A DNA stretch of 64,000 bases from Phycomyces nitens (GCA_022702545.1 JAHRBC010000001.1:5208001-5272000); one strand, 5' to 3'; positions 10,569-22,117 are shown, numbered from the stretch's first letter. The notes: a model not told the origin generated them from the letters alone. A program made the numbers and translations.

Positions 10569-11772
10569 ATGAAGTTCTCTCTTGCCGCCACCTCTGCCCT
10601 CGCATTCGCCCTCTTTTCAGTCGCCAAGGCTGACGAATATGCTGCTGCTCAGAAGGAGTGGTGTGGTGGTAATGATTAAATGTCTGCTAATTATTATTAT
10701 CCGTTTATTAAAATGCATCAACAAAAAATAATAATAATAATAATAATAAAATAAAAGGTCTCGCTGTTCCTTTCCCTGGTGCCTCCAACGTTGTTGTTGC
10801 CGGTTCGGCCACAAAGGTCACTGTCTGTAAGTATATCTATAGCCACAGATAGTAATAATAATTAATAGCACCAATGGCAGTAAAAGTAATGAAACACATG
10901 TACTCACAAATGTTCTATTATTAAATACAGCCAGAGTTCCCAACAAGCATCAAAAAACCGTTACTGGCCTTGATGTAAGGAAACACCAGACAATCTTTAC
11001 TGTTATTGACTTCTTTCCCCACAGCTTTACTCTGTAGACAAGAAAGGCAAGCCCAAGTACGTCCAGAACATCTGGGCCGGTAGCTACAAGTTGAACAAGA
11101 AGGCTTCGATCCCCGATACCATTCCCAAGTCCTCTCCTGCCGGTCTCTACTACTACCGGTAAGAACGAACAAAGAAGTTGGCCAGAGTCTCATTATGTTT
11201 TCATTGTATAGTGTCTGGGTCAGCAACAGCGTCAATGGAATGCGCGGTCCTGACTGTATCCAGACCTCCCACACCTTCAAGGTCACTTCCAGCTCCCACA
11301 GCAATGCTGACGGATCTATTGGTTATGCTGAGGCCCTTACCGATGCTTCTTACTACCACCCCGACTACTTTAGAGGCTGCTTCGGTCTTACTGTAAACTA
11401 CCCCGAGGAAGGTTCCACCTACAAGTCTGGTGAGCATGTCCGTGTCACTGCCGACCGCGACACTTCTTCCCAGACCGACAACCTCTACAAGGTCTCCCTC
11501 TACAAGGACATTGAGGGATCTGAGGCTGAGCTGGTCGACACCGTCTGGCAGGGAAATGAGGTCTTTAGCGACACCTTTACCCTCAAGGATCACCTTGTCT
11601 TGCCCGAGGGCAAGCTTGATGAGACTGCCAACTACTTTTACAAGTAAGACGACAATTTATATTTATTTGATCTCTAGAAATTAATACTCTTGATAGGCTC
11701 GATGTTGGATCCAACAAAGACACCGAATTGTGCTCCTTCAACTCCAAGGCCTTCAAGATCTCCAACGCCTAA
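10569..11772 (+). CDS. secreted KRE9/KNH1-like beta-sandwich protein
   Basis: A predicted secreted protein. The N-terminal signal peptide is MKFSLAATSALAFALFSVAKA followed by DEYA, with the cleavage site likely after AKA. The mature part has Ig-like, Kre9/Knh1-type features: VWVSNSVNGMRGPDCIQTSH, then a YFRGCFGLTVNYPEEGSTY segment and a GEHVRVTADRDTS segment. There are six exons, with introns near 10669-10756, 10827-10930, 10976-11023, 11159-11211 and 11646-11697. The protein ends FNSKAFKISNA. There is no GPI-type C-terminal hydrophobic tail. Codons are almost all C-ending, as in RPL17, so high expression is inferred. A role in the cell wall or at the hyphal surface is likely from the family; the exact substrate is unknown. 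Confidence 0.75.
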
Positions 11773-12100
11773 GACCAGCTTTTCTAAGCTTTTTTCTTCT
11801 GTACACCATAAAAACAATGACAAACACATTTTATATGTGCACACCCTCCCTCACCTCAAATCATCAATCGAGTCCCATATTATATATCTCAACATTCTGT
11901 CCATTCAAAAATGCCTCTTTTTATCCAAAAGAAATATTAAAGAAAGAAACATTAAGGCCAACCTGAATCAGCATTGTGCGTTTAAATCCATATCTAATGG
12001 CGTCATTTTATTAGCGGCGCACACAAGCCAATTTTTTTTGTATATAAGAAAATGGAATCGTTTCTAGTTGTTGTTGTTTTTATCTCTTTTATTACTTGCA

Positions 12101-14638
12101 ATGACTGATCTTTCAAAATATCCCCAAGACTTCTTGGCCGTCAAGGACGGTGAGATGAAATCTATGGAGAGGTATATAAAATAATTAAATATATGAATGT
12201 TTAATTGATCCAGCTTTAATCTCTGCAGAAAAGAGATAAGGGTGGATGAAAACCTGAGTTTCCTTTTGACAAGACTTGACAATCGCTATTATGCGACCTC
12301 TAATACGTGCACCCACTATGGTAAATTCTATATTCTTCATTTACACAAGCTCTTTCTACTCACATATTTCGTAGGTGCAAAACTATCAGAAAGCCCAATG
12401 ACATCAGAGGGCCGTGTAATTTGGTAATACTCAACGTCTTTGATCAGTTTGATTGATTATGATTGAATAGCAAGTGGCATGGTGCGTGCTTTGATCTGAA
12501 AACTGGTGACATTGGCAAGTGTTTGACACGTATCATCTAGAATATATTTTACTAACGCTCTTCTTATCCACCAGAGGATGCACCTGCACTGGATAGACTT
12601 CGGACCTTTGATGTAACTGTCAGAAACGGAGGCGTTTATGTGAAGATTAGCCGGGAAGAACTTGAAAACCCCAGAGTTTTGCCAAAATGCGTCAAGTACA
12701 ATCCAGAATCAAAGCAAACTGTGGTTATTCTGGGTGGTGGTGCAAGTGGCTCTAGTGCTGCTCAGGAATTACGCGAGGTAAGTGATTTAGATCCATTAAT
12801 ACAATTTATGAAATATAATATATGTATTAATTTTAAATCAACAGCAAGGGTTTGATGGCCGTATTCGTGTTGTATCACGCGAAAACTATTATCCTATCGA
12901 CAGGTAAAAAAGAGAGAGAGAGAGAGAGACATGCAAACCCCAAAAAAAAAGAATATGTTTATTTAGCCTGTGGTTATTAGGATCAAGGTCACCAAGCAGC
13001 TTGGAATCGATCATGCCAGCTCTATTCAGCTGCGTTCAAAGGAATTTTGGAACAACCTAGATGTCGAATTCCTGCTCAATACGGTAACTAATGAGATAAA
13101 TAATCAAAAGATATATACAATCCAACACCTCAAGATTCGTTCTCTTAGGACGTTGTAAGCGTCGACCCTCGACAGAAATCAGTGACATTAAAGGACCAGG
13201 TCTTGTCCTTTGACCATTTGATTCTTGCTACAGGCGGCTGGGTAAATGCGATTATGATTGATTCGATAGTCGATTTATATTATTATTTTTTGAAAAATAT
13301 AGCCCAGAAAATTTGGTTGGGAGGGGGAGAATCTCGAGAATATATTCACTATTCGTACCGTGAATGACAATCAAGACGTTTCTAATGGTATGTAATGTGG
13401 GACATGAAATTAGTGTTTTGCTGCTAGCTAAATAAAACGAATAATATTATAGCCATTGATGAGTTTACTCGAGCCACCCAACGCAAACCAAATCTTGTGG
13501 TAGTGGGCAGTTCCTTTATTGGCATGGAACTCGTGGCAGCTGCCAACGAAAAGGCCAATACAACCATTGTCGGCCAAGACAAAGTACCCTTGGCAAACGT
13601 TTTGGGCCAAGTGATTGGTGATGCTATGAGAAAAAGACACGAGTCCAAAGGTGTCAAGTTTATTCTGGATGCAAAGGTTACTGGCTTTAAGCCCCAAGGT
13701 TTGTAGTCAACCGACTCTCAGTCAAATATATAATAACCTTTGTGCATTACAGATTCTAATGGTTCTGCTGTCGGAAGCATCTCTATCGAGGGACGTGATA
13801 ATGTACCTGCAGATATTGTTATCTTGGCAGTTGGAGTTTCTCCTCAGACTAGTTATCTTGAGAAAAGCGGCCTTCCACTAGCCAGAGACAAGAGTCTGTT
13901 GGTAGATAAATACTTTAAAGTAAAGGGCACAGACTCCATCTATGCCACAGGTAAATTTTCAGCTCTTTGGTTGCTTGCATGTCATTGATTTTATTTGCGT
14001 CTAGGTGACATTGCCACATTTACCAATCGTCTCACGGGTGAAGAAATGCGTATCGAGCATTGGGCTCATGCTGAAAACACTGGGCGTACGGTTGCAGCCA
14101 ATATTGTGAAGAATAAGTCTGTTGAATTCAACTATATACCGTTTTTCTGGACAGTAAGTTACATCCTTGACAATGTCTGATGGCGTATTTATGACTCTAT
14201 TATGAAATGTGTAGGTTCTATTTGGTGCCACTCTTCGTTATTGTGGCTATGCAAAGTCGTTTGACAGAGTAATTGTCCAGGGCGAAACAAAAGATATCGA
14301 GAAGCTCTCTTTTGTGGGATACTACACAAGTAAGAACTATGAATCATACCTGTCTTATTTGCAGATAATAATCAGATTGTTATCCTGTCTTTTTCTTTTT
14401 GTAGAAGACAACAAGGTCTTGGCTATTTGCTCATACATGAAAGACCCTATTGTAAGCCACTGTGCTGAACTGGTAAGTATATGTCTTTATTTATTACCTA
14501 TTTACTAATCATTATGATTATGATTACTATTATCTGTGCTAGCTTCGATTGGGCAAGATGCCTACAGCTGAAGAAATCGACTGTGGTGTGAATCCACTTG
14601 ATATACAATTGATCGAAACATACGATCCAAAGCTTTAA
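12101..14638 (+). CDS. Rieske-AIF (AIFM3-like) FAD/NAD(P)H oxidoreductase
   Basis: A flavoprotein with an N-terminal Rieske [2Fe-2S] domain, as in AIFM3/AIFL. The Rieske ligands are intact but split over exons: CTHYG near 12308 and CKWHGACFDL near 12472. FAD-binding glycines follow (VVILGGGASGSSAAQELRE), then a second dinucleotide fold (VVVGSSFIGMELVAAANEKA). A late FAD motif segment runs from GTDSIYATG to GDIATFTNRLTG. The C-terminal dimerisation domain ends in LIETYDPKL at 14638. It has more than ten introns. One is GC-AG (12515-12574): the exon ends GACATTG and resumes AGGATGCACC. An (AG)n tract sits in the intron at 12910-12929. The cellular location is uncertain because no clear presequence precedes MTDLSKYPQDF. 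Confidence 0.88.
12910..12929 (+). repeat. (AG)n microsatellite in an intron
   Basis: Ten AG dinucleotides just downstream of a 5' splice site in the Rieske-AIF gene. Confidence 0.9.
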
Positions 14639-14948
14639 ACATTTGATTCCTCTTTTTCTTTTGGAGAATAAATTAATTGGAAAACCTACGCACACACACA
14701 TAATATTCTTTATCTCTTGGAATTGAGCCCATTCTCGGTACTGAGCCTCTCTTGGCATCTTGTTTTTTGAATGAAGAGGGATTGGAAGCTACAGATCTAT
14801 GTTGTTGTTGTTTTTTTTTAACTAAAATGCGAAAATGGATACGATTAAGGTGAATAATAACTCTTCCTCTTTCCTCTCATTCTCGCCTTCTAATACCCAT
14901 AATTATAATAAAAAAAGTAATTTTGAAGGCTTTTTGGGTAAATTTGAC
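14639..14948. other. intergenic, between convergent genes
   Basis: 310 bp of AT-rich sequence between two convergent genes. Nothing beyond putative 3' UTRs was seen. Confidence 0.6.
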
Positions 14949-16154
14949 TTAGACAACTTTATCATATCGTTCTTTTGCTGTTCGCCACGCCCTCGCCTTT
15001 GGTGACTCTTGAGAACCTCCCACTCTTTCAGTTGTATGGGACCCAAGACCGGCTCGTTCAGTCTGTGGAGAGGCACAGATGGGCTCCAATATTCCACCCG
15101 ATCCTGTCTTTCCCAAGCTTTGGCCATCCTGCCATCCCATCTTACGCAACATTCGGTCACCCACTCCCTGCACTGGTGTCATTTGATTTGTCACGATATC
15201 TGCAGTTATGGGTTCGGCTTCTATTGTATGTTGTCTCAAGGCAGATACAGGTACCCGTGGCTCGCATTTCCTTCGCCACTCTGCTCGGTCTTTATAGGTT
15301 TCTTTTTCTTTCTTTGAAGATGTAAATATCGCCTTTAGTCGACTCAATTCTTTTCTTCTGGTAGTCTCGAGGTCTTTTCGACGCTGGTTGCCTTGAAAAG
15401 TTTCCTGCTTTTTGCGCTGGCGTTCTTCTTCTTTATCGCGTATTCCTTCTGTTGTGTCAATGATCTGAGTACCATTGGCCTTGCATTGTTGACATGGCCA
15501 TTCCGAAGAGTCGTGCCAATGGACCTGTAGTACGGTCGAGCCGATTTTCAATTGGTCTTGATGCTTCAAGTGTCTTGGTAAACTACTCTTCTTTGGTTCC
15601 GATAGACGTTCTCCATTGACAAACGTACCATGCCGTGATCCAACGTCGATTATATAAAAAGATTCTTGCTCATTCTTGTTGGTTTCACAATAGATCTGAC
15701 AATGGATCTTACTCACTGGCATCTCGGCCAGACGAAGCCGTGTATCCCATGCCGATCTGTCTCGGCCCACTGTGAGGCCATTTGCATCCACCAAAACGAC
15801 ATTTCCCGGTGTAAATAAAGTAGATTTCATTACTACCAGACGTAGGACTGCATTACTTTTTGGTTCTCGCGATCCATCTTCTTCATCGTCATTGATCACT
15901 TTTACTGGAATGTACATTTGTGTTGCATTATCATAGACGGAGTATTCACATGTTAATGTGTCGTACCACAGTCCAGTATCTTCGTTGTAAAGATACCGAG
16001 ATACGTTTATAGATGCGTCTGTGGAATCGTGCTCCCACTCCTGGCCATTTTGTGGTTGAGGTGAAGAGGTGTCGACGGTGTCTGAGGGAGGATTGGTGCG
16101 TGCCTCAATATAAGCATCAAGCTCTTTTCCAAAGATGTCATCCAATGCTGCCAT
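14949..16154 (-). CDS. AGGF1-like protein: OCRE-like, FHA and G-patch domains
   Basis: A single-exon, 401-aa nuclear protein with the domain order of metazoan AGGF1. Residues about 53-85 form an OCRE-like aromatic repeat (YLYNEDTGLWYDTLTCEYS). Residues about 125-215 form an FHA domain, with GRDRSAWDTRLRL, the SKIHCQIY phosphothreonine-binding region and DVGSRHGTFVNGERL. A CxxC pair (WPCQQCKANG) and a charged coiled coil follow. A G-patch lies at about 330-385 (DRMLRKMGWQDGQSLGKTGS), and the end is GWRTAKERYDKVV-like. G-patch proteins activate DEAH helicases and OCRE proteins act in splicing, so a role in RNA processing is inferred. The absence of introns is notable among its intron-rich neighbours. 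Confidence 0.88.
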   Translation of the reverse strand: MAALDDIFGKELDAYIEARTNPPSDTVDTSSPQPQNGQEWEHDSTDASINVSRYLYNEDTGLWYDTLTCEYSVYDNATQMYIPVKVINDDEEDGSREPKSNAVLRLVVMKSTLFTPGNVVLVDANGLTVGRDRSAWDTRLRLAEMPVSKIHCQIYCETNKNEQESFYIIDVGSRHGTFVNGERLSEPKKSSLPRHLKHQDQLKIGSTVLQVHWHDSSEWPCQQCKANGTQIIDTTEGIRDKEEERQRKKQETFQGNQRRKDLETTRRKELSRLKAIFTSSKKEKETYKDRAEWRRKCEPRVPVSALRQHTIEAEPITADIVTNQMTPVQGVGDRMLRKMGWQDGQSLGKTGSGGILEPICASPQTERAGLGSHTTERVGGSQESPKARAWRTAKERYDKVV

Positions 16155-18841
16155 TAGATCAAACGAATGATGAAAAGAGAAAAAGAGAGTATAGTCATGC
16201 GTGATATTTGAATACGTCTATCAGTCTGTGCGTATGTTTTTTTTATTTTTATTATTATTTTTTGGTTCATTTTTGGGCCGGTTTTTCAATTCAAATTGTA
16301 CTGGATCCAAATGGAGTGGGTGCTTTGGTCCCTTGTTTTTAATCTACTTGTTTATCTCTATTTATTATAGTTGGTAGCCTTTTAAGGGCCCTGGATTGTT
16401 GGCCATGGGATATCCATATACACAAAAGGGTGAATGACTTGATTAGAAATAGACTTGTTCTATTTATTCAAATTGTTTGCGATACCCGAGATCAATTTTG
16501 CGTCAATTGAACCCATTTTGGCGCCAGTTGAAATATTGTTTAAATATTCCACCATTTAAAAACATATGCTTGAGTTTTTTTGCGTTTATGGCTACTAAAT
16601 ATGGAATCTGCCAGAAAGCATGTCCTTGCAACCAACAAAAAAGGTCTATAATATAATACCTAGCTTGCGTATTAGGAGCTCCTGGCAGTCGTCAAGTATA
16701 GGCTTCCTATCTATTTAGCTCCTGTCAAAAAGAGCTATTTTTACATGAGGAACACAAGAAATAGTGCTTGAGCATACCAAAATTGCCGATTAGGTTCGCT
16801 TATTATTCCTTGCAAAATATAGTTTGTTGACTTGTGCCATTTGTACAAAATTTAAAAAAGTAAAAAAGAACTTTGTTTATACCCAGGATATAACCGTGAC
16901 ATTGGATAATGAGATTAACCTAGAGTTTGGAAAGCAACTTATTCGTCAGTCTCAAGAATATTACAGAGAGCCTGTCACATTTAAGCACGGTCCTTTGGTA
17001 ATTGAAAGTGTAAGAATTGATTAAAATTCTTATTGTAGAATACTCGTCTATCAGTATAAAAAATTATTCCCCTTTTTTTTAGGACAAATACTATATTTGT
17101 TTGGTTTGGTTTGGTTTGGCTTATGTTGGTCATAAGCCATAAATGTAGGAGCTACGTCCCGAGTCAATACATCTTGGAGTTCGATTGGTGAAACTTTTAA
17201 TGGCAACATGATTATGCTTTAAAATGAAAGACTAGGTACCATGGATTTGAGCTTATCTCTAACATTTATCACACCAGAATCTTGCTCTTGCAGAACATTA
17301 CAAGTTTGACATGGTTCTTGAATGTCTGTACCGCTTGTAAATCTCTTGGGTAATCTTTGAGATACACTAGTGTGAAACCTTGGAGAAAAGATGTATGTAG
17401 CCTGCCGTCTAGAGTCAATAAAGAAAACAGTGGAACTAAAAATCCCAATGCTATTTCAAGAGATATGCAATGCGAAAAATTTATCAAGTCTTTTTGTGGT
17501 TATAATAATGATAATTTAATTAAACTATTAAAAGAAGTAGGTATTCAAATGTCCCGAGTATACACTATTTATTTATTATATGTCAATTATTATAGTTAGT
17601 TAATACCTCAGGATCACCTAAACACCCAATACACATACATATTTTACTCATTCAATCGTAATTAACTATACTACACCAAAATATTAATCCCAACTCCTAG
17701 GGATATTAAGCCATATATTTTTTCTTTTCTTTTCTTGATCAATAGCGTTTTTATATTGCCCACATATTCTCAATGTACTATAGCACTAGACGCTTTAATT
17801 AGACGAATAATTAAAATGTAAATTATTTAGAAAAATACACCGAGTATAACATAAGAAAGAAAGGTTATATTTTATGCTTTTTAGATTATAAACCAAAACG
17901 CTAATATACAATAACAATTAAACTTATTAAAACTGTTTTAAAGATTAAATTAAACTAGTTTTTACTTTTTTTTTTTTTAGTATTATATGTTTTTACTTTT
18001 TGTGTGTTTATCACAAGTATATTTTTTACGTAAAGTTGGCATGATAGAATAAAGATTGATTTCCCGATTACGTTGCAAACTATAATTTTCAAGAAAACCT
18101 CGACTTTTTTTCAAGTCTCCGTTGTAAATTAATTAAAGTCCAGAATCAAATGTGGGAAAAATCGTGCATTTGAAAATCTGAAGTGGGTGTGGGCAAATGG
18201 TGTGAAAAACAGACTTTTAGTATCAAACGAATTGATTTATTTTAATTTATAGAAGTTTAAACTGGACAATGGTCAATACAACATAGCAAGAGAAATGTAC
18301 ATGCTGTATTTTACTGTCAAATTCCAGTATTTGTTAGTACATTTTTCATACATTCCAGTGTTTTTAATCTCTATTGTATATGGACTATGCCTAACAGTAC
18401 AAAAGAATCATGGATTGACTACTATGCAGAATGCAAAAATGATCCTATTTCCAAGGGCCAGCCAATGAACAATGCCACTTTCTAGAGAATGTAAAGATCG
18501 AGATTTTATTAGATTCAAATCCTTTGCTCTCATCTCACTTTCCACATTACTCTAGGCCAAAATAAACGCTCTCAAAATCTTTTAAACACCAAACATCTTT
18601 AACCCAATTGGCAGGATATTCTAATCGCTGCCCTTTTTTTTAGTATCTCTTTTATAATAATGATAATAAAGGGGGAAAAAGTGATTCTGCCTCCGACTAA
18701 TGGAGTTTTGATGAACACGGGAAAAAGTAATATACAAGAGTGTCGAGAGTGTCGCAAAGGGTGGCTGAAGAAACCCCAACCTCTTTGTGTGCCAAGGGTT
18801 TGTTTATCATTCTATTCTCTTTTCTGTCTTGTCTACTTTCA
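16155..18841. other. large AT-rich intergenic region
   Basis: A 2.7-kb spacer. It includes a TTTGG tandem (TTTGGTTTGGTTTGG) near 17098, weak open frames at 16824-17024 (+) and 17357-17599 (+), and a 32-codon ATG frame at 18387-18485 (MPNSTKESWIDYYAECKNDP start). None shows a recognisable domain. They could be decayed genes or chance. Confidence 0.45.
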
Positions 18842-19357
18842 ATGTCTGGTAATAATCTACAAAATCAATAAAATTCAGGCACGCATTATAAGTCTAGTTT
18901 CTCTGTATTAGATTCTGTTGTCCGAGTAGGGATTGGTTGTTTTGTAACGTGCGTATTCGAAGATGGAGTGAGAATCCTGGTTGGACAGCGAAAAGGCTCC
19001 CATGGTGCCGGTACCTGGCAACTCCCGGGAGGCCATCTCGAATTTGGCGAGACGTTTGAGGACTGCGCTAGACGTGAAGTCCTAGAGGAAACCAATCTCA
19101 AGCTAGGCCAAATTGATTTTGTTACGGCAATCAACTCACGGATGCCAGCCGAAGGAAAGCATTATGTGACTTTATTTATGCATGGCAGAGTGACGCGTTT
19201 GGAAGCAGCCAATGTTCGAGTGATGGAGCCTGAGAAGCTTGAAGGAGAGTGGCATTGGATGACGTGGGATGAGCTGTGCCAGAAAAAGCCACTCTTTATT
19301 CCCCTCGCCCTTTTTGTAGAATCCAACTCACTTGCAGAAGTCTTGGAGAGGAAGTAG
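18842..19357 (+). CDS. NUDT15-like Nudix hydrolase
   Basis: A nucleoside (di/tri)phosphate pyrophosphohydrolase, probably sanitising modified nucleotides. The Nudix box starts GGHLEFGETFEDCARREVLE and continues ETNL. It fits GX5EX7REUXEEXGU except that the last Gly is Asn; NUDT15 also lacks this Gly. The flanking GSHGAGTWQLPGG and NSRMPAEGKHYVTLF resemble NUDT15. The likely start is a 7-nt first exon (ATGTCTG, 18842-18848), a 63-bp GT-AG intron, and exon 2 from 18912 reading DSVVRVGIGCFVT; this gives about 150 aa. The alternative is the internal ATG at 18963-18968, which would lose the first beta strand. It ends 215 bp before the next gene, on the same strand. Confidence 0.85.
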
Positions 19358-19363
19358 TGGTCA

Positions 19364-19391
19364 GTCACGTGACGTATATAAACGACGTCAC
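19364..19391 (+). promoter_or_regulatory. E-box/TATA/ACGT palindromic promoter element
   Basis: A perfect GTCACGTGAC palindrome (19364-19373) overlaps GTGACGT (19369-19375). TATATAAA (19375-19382) follows, and then the inverted partner ACGTCAC (19385-19391). It sits 7 bp after the Nudix stop and about 180 bp before the DUF3020 gene ATG. It looks like a bHLH/bZIP site built around a TATA box. Confidence 0.5.
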
Positions 19392-19571
19392 TAAAATAAA
19401 GCAATTTGATTGGATACCATCTTTTTTTTTTTCATTGAGCAGATGTATGGGTTTTTTTTTCTCCTACCCAGACGATACAGCCAAAGGAATCTTTCTCTTT
19501 ATTATTTTATTTTTACGACGATTGATTCTTCTTTGATATTGACCCTGCAGACACTTCTGAACTTGCACAGT

Positions 19572-20618
19572 ATGAACACGCAAGAACCAGCCTCTACCGT
19601 CGCCAGCTCGTCTACCGCCACCCCCGCTCCCGCCGACCCTCCCTCTACTGTGACTAGTAGTAGTCCCACACCGTCCTCCTCGGCATTCCAGCCCTATCAG
19701 CAATTACACGAAGCTATGCTCGCTGCTGTCAACAGTCACGGCGTTACTTCTCTTTCGCATGAAGGACTTCTGGCTGCTGCTGCGGCCGCCGCTGCCCATG
19801 CACACGCACATCACACCAACACACAGAATGATCACCAGCAAGGGCCGGTAGACTACGCAAAGAAAGATAGCATCCGGGTGGCTAATCGTGAACGAAAGAA
19901 GAAATGGCGTCTACACAATGAAGAGAGAAGTAATTAAAGTCGGCGGGAGCACTGAATGAAGATTGACACGAATGTGTTTAGATAAAGACAATGATCTGCG
20001 GTGTCGTGTCAACAAGCGGGCCAATAAGCTATTTGGGCCATTAGAACACGATGCAAAGACTGTCTGGGTGAATGAAGAGTTTGAGAAAAGGCGTCAAAAG
20101 CGAATGGAAAAGGAACGCCGGAAGAACATTGTGGATAATGTGCTCAGTGTGCCAGGCCAGTCGCTACCGATCGGTCTCCCGGGAAGCACACCGCCCACAT
20201 CGTTCTACCCACCAGTGTCAATTGACCCTGACTCTGCGGCCAAGATCCTTGGGTTTCCTTCTGACCTCCAGCGACAATTATTGGAGCAATTGAATAACAG
20301 TATGATGGTAAGGAATCCAGGGCGTCTTGAGTTTTGACTAATAAGCGTGATAACCAGGCTCTCACAAATGCCAAGTTACCAACGCCTCCGGTCGAGTACC
20401 CATCTGAATCCCTTCAATCTGATACCGATATCAAGCCTGACCTTGCCACAGCCGAACAAGCCCTATCCTCCCTTGCTGCCGAACTCTCCTCCAACACCAT
20501 TATGCCTACAGACAAGAAAGAGGAGACTGACAAAGAAGGTTCAAGTGAGAAGAAGGCAGAGTACCCCATGGACGCCGTATTGACTTTAATGCAGCTTAAT
20601 GCAGGATGGCGGCAGTGA
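19572..20618 (+). CDS. DUF3020-domain putative transcription regulator
   Basis: A fungal nuclear protein of the DUF3020 family; the precise function is unknown. The exons are 19572-19929, 19982-about 20308 and about 20358-20618. The N-terminus is Ser/Thr/Pro-rich, then an Ala run and a His-rich stretch (HAHAHH). The DUF3020 core spans the first intron: DSIRVANRERKKKWRLHNEE, then KDNDLRCRVNKRANKLFG. This basic core resembles a DNA- or RNA-binding helix. A second charged helix (FEKRRQKRMEKERRKNIVDN) and a Pro-rich tail follow. The end is VLTLMQLNAGWRQ. A downstream simple-sequence tract (AATC)n lies at 20680-20703. Confidence 0.8.
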
Positions 20619-20640
20619 TTATTATCCTCAAAACCCTCAA

Positions 20641-20740
20641 ATGCAAATCAAATACAAATACAAATACAAATCAACCACTCAATCAATCAATCAATCAATC
20701 AATAAAAATAAAAATATAATAAAATAAAATAATATATATA
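20641..20740. repeat. simple-sequence tract (ACAAAT/AATC)n
   Basis: Short ACAAAT repeats, then about six AATC units (20680-20703), then AT-rich sequence, in the putative 3' UTR of the DUF3020 gene. Confidence 0.8.
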
Positions 20741-20819
20741 TATAGTACAAATCCAACAATAAATTTTATTTTTTGTTTTCCTGACTCGGGTTAAAAGCGA
20801 CTGTGATGTCAGCGAGGGC

Positions 20820-20828
20820 TATATAAAA
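20820..20828 (+). promoter_or_regulatory. TATA box of the SR protein gene
   Basis: TATATAAAA 65 bp upstream of the ATG at 20893, with a TGATGTCAG motif about 15 bp before it. Confidence 0.55.
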
Positions 20829-20892
20829 GAGCGAAAGGGAGAACATGCATCTCCCTTCTTTGCCAAGTCCTCCGTCAAACCCCATCCACACA

Positions 20893-21829
20893 ATGAGAAC
20901 TACGCTGTTCGTCGCCGGCTTCGGTTCCAGAACAAGGGCAAGAGATCTTGCCTACGAGTTTGAAAGGTACATTTCAACATCACGCGCAGAAGAGCAATCC
21001 TACACACCATAACGCCACGAACGCTGCCGTCGAACCCTTGTTTGTAACGCACACGCGGACGTGGACGAGAGGGATACGATAGAGCAGAACGTGTGCCAAC
21101 GGGACGGGACGTTGCTTCGACGATACAAAGACCCTTCACATCCACTCATTCTTTATGATCCTGACGACTAACGAACTCATTTTATTCGTCACCGTGAAGA
21201 TATGGCCGACTGGTACGCTGTGACATCCCGGCCCCAAAGAGCTTTTCATCCAAGCCGTAAGTCGTCCAACTCATTGCGAAATGTACTCATCGCTGTCTAG
21301 ATATGCGTTTGTAGAATTCGAAGATCCCCGTGATGCCGAAGATGCATTCAATGAGATGCATGGTCGACGTCTAGATGGCTACACCATCAGTGTCCAGGTA
21401 GGACAAATTCTCATCCATCGCCATTTCTATTAAACGCGTCTTTTTCTCAAGTGGGCACGCAACGCGCCAAGTGCTTCGTGGCGTTACGACCGCTCTCCCC
21501 GTCGTAGAAGATCCATGTCACCTCGTCGTCCTTCTGAGAGACGCGTGTCGTATGGTCGTAGTCACAGTCGGTCCCGCAGCCCCTTCCGACCCCCGCCTGG
21601 CCCTGGACGCTCTCCTTCACCTCCGCGCGGTCGCTCTCCTCCTCCAGCTGCCTACGACCGTCGCTACGACTCTCGCTCGCGCTCACCTCCTCCACGCCTT
21701 CCAGATGGACGCTACCCCCCAGAACCTATTCCAGAGTCTCGCTCGCGTTCGCCTGCTCATCCGTCACGCTCTGTATCGCCAAAGAATAAGCTTTCGCCAA
21801 AGTCTCGTTCCAGAAGCCCTGAACATTAG
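20893..21829 (+). CDS. SR-family splicing factor (RRM + RS domain)
   Basis: A pre-mRNA splicing regulator. Exon 1 (20893-20966) encodes MRTTLFVAGFGSRTRARDLA, containing RNP2. A 233-bp intron follows, and exon 2 (from 21200) encodes YGRLVRCDIPAPKSFSSKP. Exon 3 encodes YAFVEFEDPRDAEDAFNEMH, containing RNP1, and GRRLDGYTISVQ. Exon 4 begins WARNAPSASWRYDRSPRRRR and continues as an Arg/Ser/Pro-rich domain to the stop at 21829. The mature protein is about 200 aa. Intron 1 is much longer than its neighbours, is GC-richer, and has an ACTAAC branch site 30 nt before its acceptor. SR genes often regulate themselves through such introns. Confidence 0.88.
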
Positions 21830-22117
21830 AGAGTTGCAAGCCCAAAAGAAGAAGGAAAAGAGAATAGAGGCAACTAAGGCTCCTTTCGCGTTCTTTCTTT
21901 TCTTTATATATTCTCGTTTTCTCTCGAACCTTTTCTATATTTAAAGAAGTGTCCTCCCCCTCTCCCCTAACCCCCCTCTTGTCAATCACAATTTCAATTT
22001 CAATTTCAAATCAAATCAAACTAAACCAAACCAAAAATCGAATACAATCCGCTGTCAACTTTTCCAATGTATCACAATCTCTGGCATGTACACTTTACAT
22101 ATTTATTATTTTTCAGA

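Noticed and set aside
16824..17024. 66-codon frame in the 16-18 kb spacer
   Set aside because: Short, with no domain, no splice context and AT-driven composition. Mentioned only in the spacer entry.
20900..21145. Arg-rich minus-strand frame in the SR gene intron
   Set aside because: It overlaps exon 1 and intron 1 in antisense and has no start context or family. The region is better explained as an intron.
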